Part shown: piece by piece, positions 42,638 to 54,581 of the stretch
Numbering within the stretch: position 1 is the first letter of the stretch
Layout of the letters: each line of letters begins with the position of its first letter
Assembly (NCBI RefSeq): GCF_963678635.1
Contig: NC_087066.1
Coordinates: 66,659,477 to 66,723,476, forward strand
DNA: 64,000 bases
Reading direction: 5' to 3'
DNA from: Symsagittifera roscoffensis
Taxonomy: Eukaryota > Xenacoelomorpha > Acoela > Convolutidae
Notes under the pieces: generated by a model
Seen by the model: only the letters and a program-made list of their open reading frames with translations
Databases searched by the model: none
Told to the model about the DNA's origin: nothing
Made by a program: the position numbers and the translations under genes

Positions 42638-42931
42638 ATGTTCTTCCACATGCTACTCGCTTCTATTGACCCGAACAATGAAAAGTACAGACATTCATCT
42701 GACAAGTTAACTATCTATGTAGCAGTTATCATCCTAATAGTGGCAGTGTACCCTTCCTTTATGGCACACTTCTCACGAAGAGCGAGGAGGAATACAAGGA
42801 GCCACAGTTCGAATCCTGTGAGTGATGCTGTGGTTTTGCACTCGGAGGGTTCTCATAGTGGTATCATTCAGTCTAGTACACAACAGGAAGCGAACGAACA
42901 CAGGACGTTAACACCAGTAACAAACAGTTAA
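42638..42931 (+). CDS. small single-pass membrane protein, unknown
   Basis: A 97-codon frame. Residues 1-22 are polar-hydrophobic without a clear signal peptide. Residues 25-45 form a transmembrane helix (LTIYVAVIILIVAVYPSFMA), followed at once by the basic cluster SRRARRNTR, which predicts a cytosolic C-terminus. The tail is Ser/Thr/His-rich. An AATAAA lies at about 43005. Codon use is ordinary, so support is weaker than for the preceding gene. Sequence upstream (CTATCGCAAAG) could be a splice acceptor, making this a last exon. Both small genes lie on the plus strand 650 bases apart, with no evidence of co-transcription. Confidence 0.5.
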   Translation: MFFHMLLASIDPNNEKYRHSSDKLTIYVAVIILIVAVYPSFMAHFSRRARRNTRSHSSNPVSDAVVLHSEGSHSGIIQSSTQQEANEHRTLTPVTNS

Positions 42932-43448
42932 TTAAGTTGAAAAAATTGTATATTTTCACAGTATTTCCACCTATAGGCTCTTTGCTCTTCCCCCACCTGC
43001 GAGTTTAATAAACGATTTGGCTCTTTTCCAGTCCCCCCTTCAAAATACCGAGTTTTATGTTTGCTTTACGCGTTATTACGGCTAAATGCGTGATTTTACG
43101 ATGTGAAGTATGAAGAACAAATCTGTTCACAGTTGTCGATTTGTTCACCACACCAAATTTCATTGCATGCTGAGACTAAGTGAGCCAGAGATAGGTGTAG
43201 GTTTTAAATGAATGACAATTATCAGAGTATTAGAGATGTACCGGAATCCGGAGTTTCGCTCATTTTCACAGCTATTCCAATTCGGGAATCCGATGAAAAG
43301 ACCGGATAATTCCTTCAAAATCAATTCCGGTTAGATCTCCAATTAGCATCCCAACAACTTATTCTTAGTAGCATCCTAGACTTTGACAGTTAATCTGCTC
43401 TTGCTTTCTAAAATTGCCAGAATACAGATTTAATTATCTCTTGTTCAG
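42932..43448. other. intergenic or intronic, nothing firm
   Basis: No exon was found for the missing first zinc finger half of the nuclear-receptor relic that follows. The stretch 43238-43330 has several CCGGAATCC/GGAATTCC-like words in both orientations, perhaps an old inverted repeat. Confidence 0.4.
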
Positions 43449-44463
43449 GTAATCACTACAACGCAAGGACATGTGAAGGATGCAAAGGATTCTTAAAGCG
43501 CTCAGTTCAATTGAAAATGACATACAAATGTAAAGATCTTAACAACCAAGATGCGCTCGACTCTGCTGAAAAACAAGAAATTAAATTCAAAATAAACCGA
43601 ATTACAAGGAAAAATTGTGAAAAGTGTCGCTTTGACCTATTCATTGGGAGTGGTATGTCCGAGTCCTTTATAAGGACTAAAAGTGTTACATCAAATACGC
43701 CAACCGCCATCTTAGCTGAAGACACTGACTTAAACAAGTCTATCTACACTCTCGAGAATGATAATAGGATACTGTTAGACCAACTAACGTCAATTGGGGC
43801 ACAAACAATTCCATCGGATACAAATGAGCTGCCAATTGAAGATCCTTACCAAAATTTTAACTTAGAAATGGCTGGTCTGGCATTGTCAGCTTACGAAGAA
43901 CTCTATGAAATTGTGCAGTGGTCACATTTCACAAAATTGCATCAGCGAGATCAACTGAAAATTCTCACATTCCCGGATGTAATGACGTTCCGATTAGCTT
44001 GGAGGTCAAAGCAATACGAAAAAAAAACTAAACTTTTCACAAAGAAAAACTCTTTCGAAAGCTGATTGCGTTAGAATAGGCTTTGGCGAAGATGTTGTTT
44101 GCCCTTTGTTTTCTTCCGTAAAAATGTGAAGGAGTTGAACATAGACATGCACGAGTTCGCGATTATCTGAGGCATTTTGCTGGCTTTTGCAAGATGTACA
44201 AATGTGCAATTTAGCGCCCAACAGGAAGCCATTGAAGTTCAGAATCGAATGATGCAGTGCTTCAGAAGACACGTTAAGACTGTTTATGCTTCAGAGGTTG
44301 TTCGATACTGTAAAACTATTCAGATTTTATCAGAAGTCAAAGGCTTCAGCTTGAGAATATTGGATTGCTTCCTTTCAGTTGCGGTCAATGACTGTATAAA
44401 ACAAACTGATTTTTACCATTTTGTTCATGAACCAAAAATTTTAACAACTCTAAAAAGTTAGCT
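43449..44463 (+). pseudogene. nuclear receptor relic (partial DBD and LBD)
   Basis: An acceptor-like TTATCTCTTGTTCAG precedes an exon encoding HYNARTCEGCKGFLKRSVQ, the P-box helix of a nuclear-receptor DNA-binding domain. The second finger is abnormal: CRFDLFIGSGM replaces the usual CRF-x-KC-x-x-x-GM, losing a zinc Cys, and the Cys of the usual C-x-ID is also absent. Ligand-binding signatures follow: LYEIVQWSHFTKLHQRDQL (helices 3-5), then, after a frameshift near 44030, LNIDMHEFAII, an in-frame TGA (44168-44170), and VQNRMMQCFRRHVKTVY with a helix 10-like end. The first half of finger 1 is missing. The LBD has no introns. Several independent lesions make a pseudogene the best reading. Confidence 0.75.
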
Positions 44464-44476
44464 AAAACTAAAAAAA

Positions 44477-44990
44477 AATCAGAAGGTGAGTATTTTTTTT
44501 CAGAAAACTGTTTTTTTCCCGATCAAATTAGACACTTATCCAGCTGATTAAAAGCTTTTTGTCAATCGACGATTCTCTTTATTTTTCCATTAGTGTGCAA
44601 ATGTTTCCTTTACTATGCGAATTGATCTTAATTCATGCCGGGGCTGCATGGATACTTTCGCTATGAGTAGCGTAGTTTGCTGAGATGATCAGCCAGATCG
44701 CCTTTTAGGTTTAGGAAATTTTTTGTTGTAGTTTGTAATATCTTTTGCAACCTGAAATTTTGAGGCTGAAAATAAAGAACAAATCTGAAGGTGAGTTCTT
44801 TTTTTTCAAAAACTGGCGATTTGGCTTTTTATTAGTGTTTTGTCGACCGACAATTTTCTTCGTTTTTCCATCAGTGTACAAATATTTCCTTTACTCAACG
44901 ATTTATTCTTAGTTCATGCCGAGGCTGCATGGTTACTTCTTCTGCTATAAGCAGCGTAGTTTGCCGAGAAGATCAGCCAGAGAGTTTAAG
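44477..44990 (+). repeat. two-copy tandem repeat, about 295-base period
   Basis: 44477-44705 and 44775-44990 share AAGGTGAGT, a T-rich run, TTTTTCCAT-Y-AGTGT-R-CAAAT, TTTCCTTTACT, TTCATGCCG-R-GGCTGCATGG and GCGTAGTTTGC-Y-GAGA with intervening differences. The copies are clearly related but old. No coding sense is apparent. Confidence 0.65.
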
Positions 44991-47059
44991 AACGTTTCAT
45001 TGGTGATTTTTTCATCTCCAGTAAAAAAATACAATCGTTACTGTGCAAAATTTTAGTTGTGCAAATTTAATCAACTTTTAAGATGACTCACAGCAAATTT
45101 TTTTGTTTAATTTTCTGTAGAATTGACTTGGCGATTCGGTTTTTGCTTTTGAATCACAGCTCCAAATTGCAACCTTAAACTCTAGAAATAATTCTGTAAA
45201 ACATTAAAATCTAGGCTCTAAGCATGTTTAACTCCAAGCTTAAATATTTGTTAAATAATTTATAACTTACATTTCCAGGAATTGTTTCAACTAAGCTTTA
45301 AGCAATGAGAACAAATGAATTCTCTTAAATGTTAATGGAATCGTTTTGACACTGATTAGTTTAAAATTTGTCATTTTTTATGTTCTCGTTCAATGTAAAT
45401 CATAGAAAGCAAAAAAAAATGAAAACAATCGTATCGAACCAACAAAACTCCAAACGCTTTTTTTTTTACTTCGAGTAACATGTTGACGTTCTCTGAATGT
45501 TACTTGATAAGTTCCATCTGTTGCTTTCCCTTTTACAAGTGTGCTACTACTTTTTCAATTAAACGGTAGCTAATGCATGTTTTACCTACCTTGACTTTTC
45601 GTTTGGTACAGTCAAATCATTCTTTGAATCGGTCTGATATTGACTGAAAAAGAAGACTAGGAAGGCAAATACTTTTCACTGAAGTTTTAATAAGTTTCCT
45701 TGTTTAGACAAAAGAAAAGAAGAAATAAACAAATTTGGTTGCCAGTAATTTTTATTTTTGTCCCAGAAAACATCAAACGCACAAAAAAATGTTCCCTTGA
45801 AAATTTGATGGACGTGCATTATGAGCATTATCTTTTATGAGTTTTCAAGTCTCTTCTGGGGCTTATTTCTCGGCGCAAAGAAATGAATGCAAAAAATCTC
45901 AATCAATCAATGCTTCTTGAACAGTTCACAACTGACTGCTTGTAGAGGTTTTTCCTTCGAATTTATTTATCATGAATTCTTGGTGGTTGACGAGATTTTT
46001 TGCGCATTGAGTCCTTCGCGCATGAGTTCTTGCTTCTCTTGTTTAGTCCGTCTATCTCAGAGCTTGAATTACAGTTTGTTAATGCTTTTCAAAGTGACTT
46101 CTGCTGGTTTAAGTTTTGATTATTGTTTTTTTACCCCATTCCCCCACACCTGTGAATTTATCCAGGAAAAACTTTAAATCACGAAGTTCGATTATCATAA
46201 AAACATTTTTAGTAACATCACACTGATGCCTGTGAGTGAGTGATAAGACTCTAATTATAAAAGGCGTTTAGTTATAAAGGGTAAATTTGAAATTTTTTCT
46301 CAAATGTTTCAAACGTAATTTTTCTGAAATTGAACAAAGCTGGAAAAAGGTAGGAAATTTCGAAAACAAAAATCGCGTATAATGTTACCAAAGCATTAAT
46401 GGTGTCATTAGTAGCGTAAGCAAAATAAACAAAAATCTCGATGTTTCCAATTCACAACAAGTTTCATCCGCAAGCGCCCTCTGCCGATGAAAGTAACGTG
46501 CTCTACCAACGTGCTTTAAGGCCTACCATTCTGACTTTTGATGCCAAATATGGACAAAGCGCGCATCGAACTTAAGTACAATCTCTAGACCCATTATCTT
46601 GATCAAATCAATGCCACTAAAAGTTTTTTCGTTGACCCATGCAATCATCGACAGTTGCAACTTTCGTCCAACTGAACATCGAATTTCTGAAATTATTGCA
46701 TGATGATTAATGAACTTAGTCCAAAAGCATTTTGTCGCTCGAAAAACAAAGGCATTTATTTGATTTTTGCCGAAGTTTTAAAAAGTTTTGCCAAAGTTTT
46801 AAAAAGCAAACAGCCTATTTTAAAGACAACAAGAGTGCTCTGCTCGAACAACAGGGCAAAGCCCTGAATGTTTCCGCAGCACTTTAAGGCCTATCACTTT
46901 TTTAATAGAAATCAACTAATAAATTAAAGAAATTTTTTTCTCCTATTTGTTATTTGTTGGATCAAAAACTTTTTATTGATTGAAAAGTTTTTGATGAAAA
47001 AATTGCAAAATAACCCAAAAAAAGGAAAAAAAAACCCCGCGCGGTGAAAAGTAAAAAGG

Positions 47060-47300
47060 TACAAATTTAACGTTTTGTATCTTAAAAATACGCGCGTTAA
47101 CTATCCCAAATTGGCTAAATTAGCACTTTTCAAACCCCGATAACTTCACAAAACATGATCAGTTTTTAACTTCACAAAACAATTTTTTTATTTCAGCTCC
47201 TGACAATAATATCATTCAGATGATAGAAAAAATCCGTCAAATAATTTCAGTTAAGAAGCCGAAAAATGACTGAATAAAAAACGACCCGAAGCATAAATAT
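47060..47300. repeat. dispersed repeat, copy 1
   Basis: It resembles 49150-49400. Shared words in order are GCGTTAA-Y-T-R-TCCCA, a CAAACCCC/AAACACCC stretch, ATAA-Y-TTC, AATGATCA-like, a GAATGATA/AGATGATAG word, AGTTAAGAAG/AGTTAAAAAG, and AAAAACGACCCGA/AAACACCCCGA. Divergence is high. Confidence 0.4.
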
Positions 47301-49149
47301 TTCTCTTTATCAAATGGCACATAAGCGGATAACATTAAAAATGGCTGCAAAACTTGAGCCCCTATACTTTATCCAAAAGCAAAACAAAAGCTGCTTTTAA
47401 AAAATCTATGTGGCCCGGGTTTAAATTATCTAGATATGGAGGGAAGTTATTTTAGTGACATTTATTGCTCACTAAGCGGTGTAAGTTAGATAGTTTGAGA
47501 CATTTAAACAGGACAATACTGAACATAACTTTAAACCCAATGGAGGGTGTTTTAATTATATGGACGGCGGGGGGGGGGAGAGTACTTGACAAATGTTGAA
47601 AAATAATATAAGAAAGGTCGAAAAAATGATGCTTTGACATGAAACAGTTTGCAACTACGAATCCCAAATCCTCCTTTCTTCGTGATGAACTAGACAAAAG
47701 TTGACTAAATATAAATGCTGTTTATCAATATCTCTATTGACTTGAAGTTATCTTCTTGAAAATTTCATTTCATCGGCTTTAAAAGTGAAACAACTGATAA
47801 GGGCCATGGGGATTTTTCAAATCGACCCAGTGTAACATTTGCTATCAAAAATCAATATTTTTAAATACTCTAAGTGATCTCCGCTTAAGGAACTTTATCA
47901 ATTAGGCGTAGCATTCCTCTCTATGTTGTTGGCTCTAGGGATAGAATTTATAGATAGATACGCCACTTTTTTACAACATAATGCGGCTACTAAAAATTGT
48001 TTAATCACTCGTTCGTTATCCAGGTATTTTCTTTGCTTAGAGGCCAAAAGTAATTGTATTATTGTATGCCACAAGCGCAAAATGGTTTTTAAATATTTAA
48101 AGCTATTAAATTTCATCGATTCTTCAATTTGTGTCCGCACTTTTAAAACCACAACTTTCCACAAGAGCAAATTATAATCCTCCACGCTCCTAGCACTGAT
48201 TAAAAGAGTGTAAAAAGATGGAATTACACCACAATTTGTTCTCAAATGCTTATTGCTAGATTGAAAATATGAATACCGACTGTGCAGCAAAATAGGGAAC
48301 TCGAGAACATTTTTAGGAAAACGTGGAGAAATCGGTTTTTTGAGATGTCACTTCATGAAAAAAAATACGTGCAAAACTATCAAAATGTAATTTAGTTTTA
48401 TCTCTGGTTAATCACAAACGTGAAAATACGTGAAAATAGGCTTTGATTCTTTCATTTAACCAACTGCATGGAATTCAATTGCAAACAAGACACCAGGCCT
48501 TTGAAAGTCTGTTGAAAAACTGCACCTGAAACCACAACATGTACAAACACAAACATAGAAAACAAAGAGACTAGCCTGGCTACCGCAAATATTTGCTCAC
48601 AATCTGACACACTCCTAAAAGCCCCCCCCCCCCCCCCCCTCACTCTCTGGAGTCCAGGAGTCTCTTGACTGTCTTGATCAAACATTCCCCTCTTAACTTG
48701 TTTCAAACATGAAACATGAAACAACCCCCACCAGTTTAATTAGCAAACATGACATGTTTTATGGCCTGATCAAGTGAGTAAAGTGAAAACAATAACAACA
48801 TAACAGTGAAACTTATTCGAGCCGCACTTTCTGTCTGCCTGCCAATTATAGCTGAGATTTAACTGAATTCCTGGTCTCTAGATCCTGCATTCCAAAAACA
48901 GCCGTCATCAAAAATAATTTATCTGAATTGGAGCTGAATTAACACAAAGAAAACAACATTTTCGAATCGAGGCGAGGTTCTGAATAATCCGACTGCTTTT
49001 TAAGATCAATGGCATAGTGTTAGTTTTTAGAAAATGGGCGACATTTAACAAAAAAAATGAATAAAAATTACTATTGTTTTTTTTTGAAAGATAAAGTAGA
49101 TCCGTTTCGCTCACAGCGAAGTATTAGATTGACCAAATACCTCGCTTTG

Positions 49150-49400
49150 GAAATAGCGGTAATACCACGAAATATATCGTGCGTTAATTGTCCCAGATCG
49201 GCCTGATTGCCAATCTTTAAACACCCATAATTTCTTGGACTTTACGAAAAATGATCACAGGTGAAATATATATTTTTTAATATTGAGCACAGAATAACAT
49301 TACTTTTCGAATGATATATAAAAGTTGCGAGAAAAATTGCTAGTTAAAAAGTCGAAATTTGTCTGAAGAAAAAAACACCCCGAGCAGATATATGTCGTCA
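49150..49400. repeat. dispersed repeat, copy 2
   Basis: Second copy of the repeat at 47060-47300, same orientation. The open frame starting at 49359 begins inside it and is not credited. Confidence 0.4.
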
Positions 49401-49639
49401 TTTTCTTCGAGAATAGTCAAAACCATAACTCTACTAAAAACTCAAGAAGAAAATCTATTTTATGCCTTTTCATATCCAGCAGCGCGAAAAAGCACAGTTA
49501 GTGACTTTGGCTTTGCTTGGCCAAAGTATCCAGGTGTTGTTGCAGATATGAGTAAGAGCGGACAGTGGTGGTGGGGTAAATTAGAGCAGTTGGCACCAGT
49601 GGCAAGAAGCAAGTGGAAGGAAAACAAACAATTAGCAAT

Positions 49640-50330
49640 TGTGCCACTCTAAAGGGATTAGAGGACAGCTGGCTATTATTGTAAGTGGCTGACGCCTGTC
49701 TGCCTGTTGGTAAGGCCTGCCAGGAACGGCACTAATTTCCAAGTTAGTGGAACAACCTAAACTAGATCTGCAGGACATACACACTAGGCACAGCACAAGT
49801 TATAACTGGTTATAACCACTGTGACACAGACAAGCACAATTAATTAGCGAGAAGGTTAAACAAAATGCAGTCCAATTCTGCTCCGAGACTCACTGTCTGA
49901 GCCTTGCTTGCTACACACGTGTGCACTCACTATCTCTATAATGCATTAATAAACTCTGTCTGTAGTGCACTAAAGGACTCAAGCTTTACTTGCCCTTTTC
50001 TATAAAAGAGGCCCCATGCCACAGCCCACGTGCAGCCGGAATGCCACTCAGATGGCTTGAGCTTCTGTTGCGCCGGACGCCGCCAAACTTGGACAGCACA
50101 TTTCGCTAATTGCTACACAGATTGAACTGATTGGGCCAAAAGAGCAGCGACCGCCATCTTTTCTGCCGACCAGACATAGTTGTGCCATAGTTGCACCATA
50201 AGGGTATGGGCTTCAGCTGGCTGACATACAGCAGAAGTGGGCCGCATACAGCACTGGTTATCATTAACAAGCAGAAACAGATTCGCCTCGCAATTGGAAG
50301 CGTAAGCTGAACTGCATGCAATGCTTCAAA
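49640..50330 (+). promoter_or_regulatory. GC-richer patch with TATA and E-box motifs
   Basis: This stretch is clearly less AT-rich than its surroundings. It holds TATAAAAG (50001-50008) and CACGTG E-boxes at 49916-49921 and 50027-50032, with CAGATGG near 50050. No exon of a gene is recognisable downstream; the nearest plus-strand frame after it is only 22 codons. It could be a promoter with a short first exon, a non-coding RNA start, or a GC-rich repeat. Confidence 0.3.
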
Positions 50331-51306
50331 CAGATGATGACCAAGTTTTCCGAAACAATAAACCTATGTCAAAATTGGCTCACAGCATGAAACTTAAAGA
50401 CAATAAGTTGAAATGAAAATAACTAATTTAAAAAATGAAATCTGAAAAGTAACACTAACTAAAATCCAAGTGATTCTATCATGATCGGGTTTTAGGCGAT
50501 CGTGATTTGAGCGAATATAGTGCCACACAAAGCCTTTAATATTGCGTTTTCGAAAAAAATTCAATAAACTTTTTTACTGTCAGAGAAAAACTGGTTTTAA
50601 CAATTTTGCCATGCAGACTAGCTTTGAATTTAACTTCAATAGAGTTGATAACGATTGAAAATTCACTGCTAATTTTGTTTAACATTTAAAATTCAGTTCA
50701 TATAACTTGATTTTTTTTTCAGTTTAAAAAAGCACAAAAAACAATGATTGAGACAAGTTGTGCAACTTTTACAGCATCTGCAGCATCTTTTGTTGTTGCG
50801 GCAAAGTCATCAATTGGGAAGTAGCTGTCCAGGTTGACCAAAAATGGAAAAACGTTATTTATACTTTATACGTTATTTAATCTGTACTTCATGCAATTCG
50901 ATAAGTACAGATTATTGCATGAAAGGTCTATGATTAGCTTTATACGAAAACTGTGTCTTTTTAATTTCTTCTCAAAATTTGAGGAGTGTGCTTGTGATCA
51001 AACACAAGTGACTAAGACACTGGTTTCTCAAATATTCCTTTTATTTATAATGAAACATCGACTTTTATGTCAAAACAACAAAAAACCTTTTAATATTCGA
51101 TTAACTTTTAGCATAATTTTAGGAATTTTGTGTGTCTAGTATTTTTTCATTGACACAGTGTATGAAACTGTATGCAGGGCGGATTTATAGGAGGCGGAGG
51201 GCGTACGTTCTTCCCGAAATTTGAAATACTAACGGGTTTCCCTAAGGACATTTTACTTAAAATTTTCGAAAGGGCCATTTTACTTAAAATTTTTGAAAGG
51301 GCGTCT

Positions 51307-51663
51307 TCAGCACCGGTATTTTTGTTCTTTTACGAAAATTTTGAGGTGTGAAAATTTGAAATTGGAAAACGCGTCCCTGTTGTAAAGATGCAAAGGAGAA
51401 CAACTGGTCCAGTTATAAAAAAGCGCGTTTTCCCTGTACACCGATTTGCTTTTCTCCAGAATGGTGCTGCACTCAAAAGACTGTATGCACTGCTGATCAC
51501 TCTTTTTCGAGCATGAAATTACCAAAAAATTATCTCCGCTCCAATATGCATCAAGATTTTCTTTCGAATTTGATGTTGATATATATATGCAAAAAGTGAA
51601 AATCAAAATCGAAGATGACCATGACAAAATTGCCACCAAAATTAAAGACTTCAATTTATTCAA
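51307..51663 (-). CDS. possible small secreted or membrane protein, weak
   Basis: A 118-codon frame begins with a hydrophobic segment (LKSLILVAILSWSS...LIFTFCIYI) that would serve as signal peptide or anchor. It is followed by a Cys-containing domain (ISCSKKSDQQCIQSFEC). Composition is AT-rich like its surroundings, and there is no other support. Chance is a real alternative. Confidence 0.25.
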   Translation of the reverse strand: MNKLKSLILVAILSWSSSILIFTFCIYISTSNSKENLDAYWSGDNFLVISCSKKSDQQCIQSFECSTILEKSKSVYRENALFYNWTSCSPLHLYNRDAFSNFKFSHLKIFVKEQKYRC

Positions 51664-52919
51664 CTTCGTTTAATTTTTTATTTTCTATAAATCAATGTTT
51701 TTGTCGAAATTTTTCTCAATCCGCACCCTCCAAGAAAAAATTAGATCCAACCTCGATTCTATTATTAACATTTTCATTCTATATATTAACATTTTCAACA
51801 AAATATAAACAACAAAGATTACAATCAAGTGCAGCCTTGTAAGCTAGCTAAAAAATGAGACGTAAAAAGGAAAATCTAATGAAACTCTTTTTTTTCGGAA
51901 GCAAAATAAAATAAATTCCGAATAACAGTTGAAAAAAAAACCACAAGTTTTAATTGAGCTTTTACTATTAACTGACACAATACTATTCTGACAACAAGTA
52001 AATAGACGCCAATTGAGCCAAAAACAAAACAATTTCATTAAAAAACATTGTTAGAACAATTTTTTTTTAAATTTTTGATCTCTTGCAGTACCATACACTT
52101 AAAGTTTCAAAATTATATACATATAATCAATTTTGGTTTTTGAAACAACTCTAAATAAAAAAACTAAGCCGATAAAACCAAAAACATGTAGGACAAATAA
52201 AGCTTTCAAGCAAAAAACAAAAGAAAATTGATTAAAGTGTACGCCAGGGCTATTGATTTTACAAATTACACAACTGTATCAAAAACATTTGCATCAACGA
52301 TGAAAATTGCTGACAGCACAAGATACTTATTATTTAGCAGCTGAGCCGAGAAAAGTTAAACAGAAAAATAAAAATACATTAATTCAATTTTCTCGGAATT
52401 GTTTTGGTTCATTACATGCATATTAAAAAAATGCAATAAATAAGGTCAAAAAGGGTACAAAGTAACCTTGTTACCTCTAGGCCAAGTGACAAGTGTTCTC
52501 ATAGGTGCTAAGTTTCACAATTGAAGCAGCTTCACAATTTCTTACTGTGTTACTTACTGTCTCACCTGTAGAAAAATTTTTTGGAAGAGTCTAGGTCACG
52601 ATTTCAAGACACTTGCCTTTTCAAGTGTAAAAAGTCATTAAAATTTAGGAAATGCATTAAGGATAAAAAATAGTTTTTGCAATTGGTTAGAAGCTAGTCG
52701 AGCCAAATTTTATATTAAAAACTTTTGCTCGGCGAAATTAAAAGGAGAAGTTACACTGTCACTTTGAACTATTAATGTGCAACTGAAAAATCAATATGGC
52801 TCAGAAATTCTACTCCTAGTTTAAGGAAAGCCAGCTATTTAGTATTAATAATACCTTGCTAAATGGACACTAAACACGTCAATTTGTAATATTTATAACT
52901 TTAGAGAAGATTCAAAACT

Positions 52920-53190
52920 AAAATTTCATTTGAAAATTGAAAAATTGCAACAGTCATTTGGAAAAAATGTAACTTTTTTGGTTTAATACAAAAGATTAAG
53001 CATTTAATCAAAAAATCTTCAGAATTTTAAGCCAGCAGTTACTTCATAGATAATAAAAGGCAATCAAGACATTCAATGCTTCGCTCTGATTAAAATAGTC
53101 TTTTATATTGCATTCAATTCTTACAAAGGCGAAGCGGATCTTAGCATTACATGCGATAGAACGAAAACATAAAAACATTAGGAAAACAAA
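52920..53190 (+). repeat. copy of the AGCCAGCA repeat family, left of the plus-strand gypsy element
   Basis: It matches 60960-61090 and 62510-62680, with shared words AAGCATTTAATCAAAAA, TTTTAAGCCAGCA-R-TTA, TTCATAGATA-like, CAAGACATTCA-W-TGCTTC and TTTTATATTGC-W-TTCAATTCT. Similarity to these right-hand units suggests the gypsy element lies inside this repeat array. Confidence 0.6.
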
Positions 53191-53761
53191 AAATTTGAAA
53201 AAAATTAGGTCTAGCAAGATTCAAGTTTTCGCAAGTCTCGGTAGAAGTTCATTTTAGGCAACCAATTGAAATTTAAATTGGCAACAGAAGATAACACTGC
53301 CGACGATTTTTGAATCTTTGAGCAGACACAAGTTTCAAATTGAGCGGAAAATAATTTGGAACTGAAAGGGTTATAAAAAAGATTGAGCGATTGTTTTTTG
53401 AATTTTAACTTTAATACTTCAGTTTGATTTTCACAAACTAAAAATAGTCAATTTGCCGTTAAGTCTATGCAAAAAAAGTTTTATTAAACCGTCAAAACAA
53501 AGACAAATCAATTAGTCCGAATGAAATTTCCAAGCGTAAAAAAAACTAAGAGTACACTATTCATGGTTCGCAAATTTACAAATCTGGAGTTTATCAACAA
53601 CACTCGGGTTGAATAGTTTTTGGAATTTCGAAACTGATTTCCTATTCTGAATTCGGTGAAGCTTATGAGAAAATAACTAACTTCAACTGGTTAATTGTAC
53701 ATTCCAAGCGGCAGTTGTGTTGCATTAGTTTCAATCAAGCTATTATATTTCTGAATTTCAG

Positions 53762-53980
53762 AACACACTGCTCCATTTATTGTGGTTTGATGGCGTTATA
53801 AAAACAGGTTACAGTCAATGCATAAAAATTGAATTTAACAATTCTCACATGTCATTGAAGCACAGCCTGGAAAACTCATTTGCCGTGGAATTGAACGTCC
53901 AAAAGCATTCAATTCGTCCTCCGGACACCTCAGTTTGCGTCAACTGGGCAAGACAAGATGCTCACGTGTTGAAAGAATGA
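53762..53980 (+). CDS. possible exon, unknown
   Basis: A good acceptor, TATATTTCTGAATTTCAG, is followed by a 72-codon open stretch to a TGA at 53980. The product has ordinary composition (FNNSHMSLKHSLENSFAVEL) and no recognised family. A second acceptor-like TATTTTTTCTCCACAG ends at about 54014, so this could be part of a small host gene cut by the gypsy insertion. Confidence 0.25.
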   Translation, partial: NTLLHLLWFDGVIKTGYSQCIKIEFNNSHMSLKHSLENSFAVELNVQKHSIRPPDTSVCVNWARQDAHVLKE

Positions 53981-54074
53981 AATTTTTGAAGTTATTTTTT
54001 CTCCACAGACAATCTTAAAAGTCAGGCATCTCGAAGATTAGGAGGCAATTTAAAACAACTCGAGGGTCTTTGGT

Positions 54075-54233
54075 ATGGTCAACATACGGGAGCGGTTTAT
54101 GACAACCTTTCGATGCGGGAAGATTTTCAATTCAAAAGTGGGCAAAATTTTTTCAGATTGGATAGAAGATGACAAAAATGAGATGCGAACGAAAACAAAA
54201 GAACTTCTTGAAGCTATTGACAGCGAGAAATAA
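54075..54233 (+). CDS. short protein-like frame next to gypsy insertion, unknown
   Basis: A 52-codon frame from ATG 54075 to TAA 54233 encodes a charged helical peptide (KIFSDWIEDDKNEMRTKTKE). Its final bases (CTATTGACAGCGAG) recur at 63108 in the right-hand repeat array, without the rest of the frame. It may be the end of a host or repeat-borne gene. No family was recognised. Confidence 0.25.
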   Translation: MVNIRERFMTTFRCGKIFNSKVGKIFSDWIEDDKNEMRTKTKELLEAIDSEK

Positions 54234-54581
54234 TTCGTTTTTTTTTTCAAACTGTCGTGGGGCGACCTTCGGTACCTCGTTATTTACTTGTTCTTTTGCA
54301 GTCTCACCGCAGATTGATGTTAATTATACTAACCGAGGTCATTGTGCTAAACTATACTTATTACCACGCAGAGCGTGTTCATTCTCTTTTGATATCTATA
54401 CTGTTTGCTAGATAATCTTGATTCAACTTAAACTCATGTTCATTCAGGATAAACTTCCTATTCCAAGTACTTATTCGAAACCAAGCAATAAAGTGATTCA
54501 AGCAACTAATTATACAACTCTAAAACAATTTACTTATTGTTCAAACAACCAAGTTTTCATTCTAAAACCTCGGCAAATCTC

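Larger units (their letters stand above)
44991..52919. other. mostly non-coding AT-rich stretch
   Basis: About 8 kb with no convincing gene. Contents are a dispersed repeat pair (47060-47300, 49150-49400), G and C homopolymers (near 47570 and 48620), a GC-richer promoter-like patch (49640-50330), a 27-base tandem pair (ATTTTACTTAAAATTTT-YG-AAAGGGC, 51248-51302) and one weak minus-strand frame (51663-51307). Confidence 0.4.

Noticed and set aside
47898-48290. 130-codon minus-strand frame at 48290-47898
   Set aside because: AT-rich, no family resemblance, no splice or promoter context; chance length in this composition.
48619-48641. Run of about 20 C as a functional element
   Set aside because: Simple homopolymer, probably polymerase slippage or a sequencing artefact.
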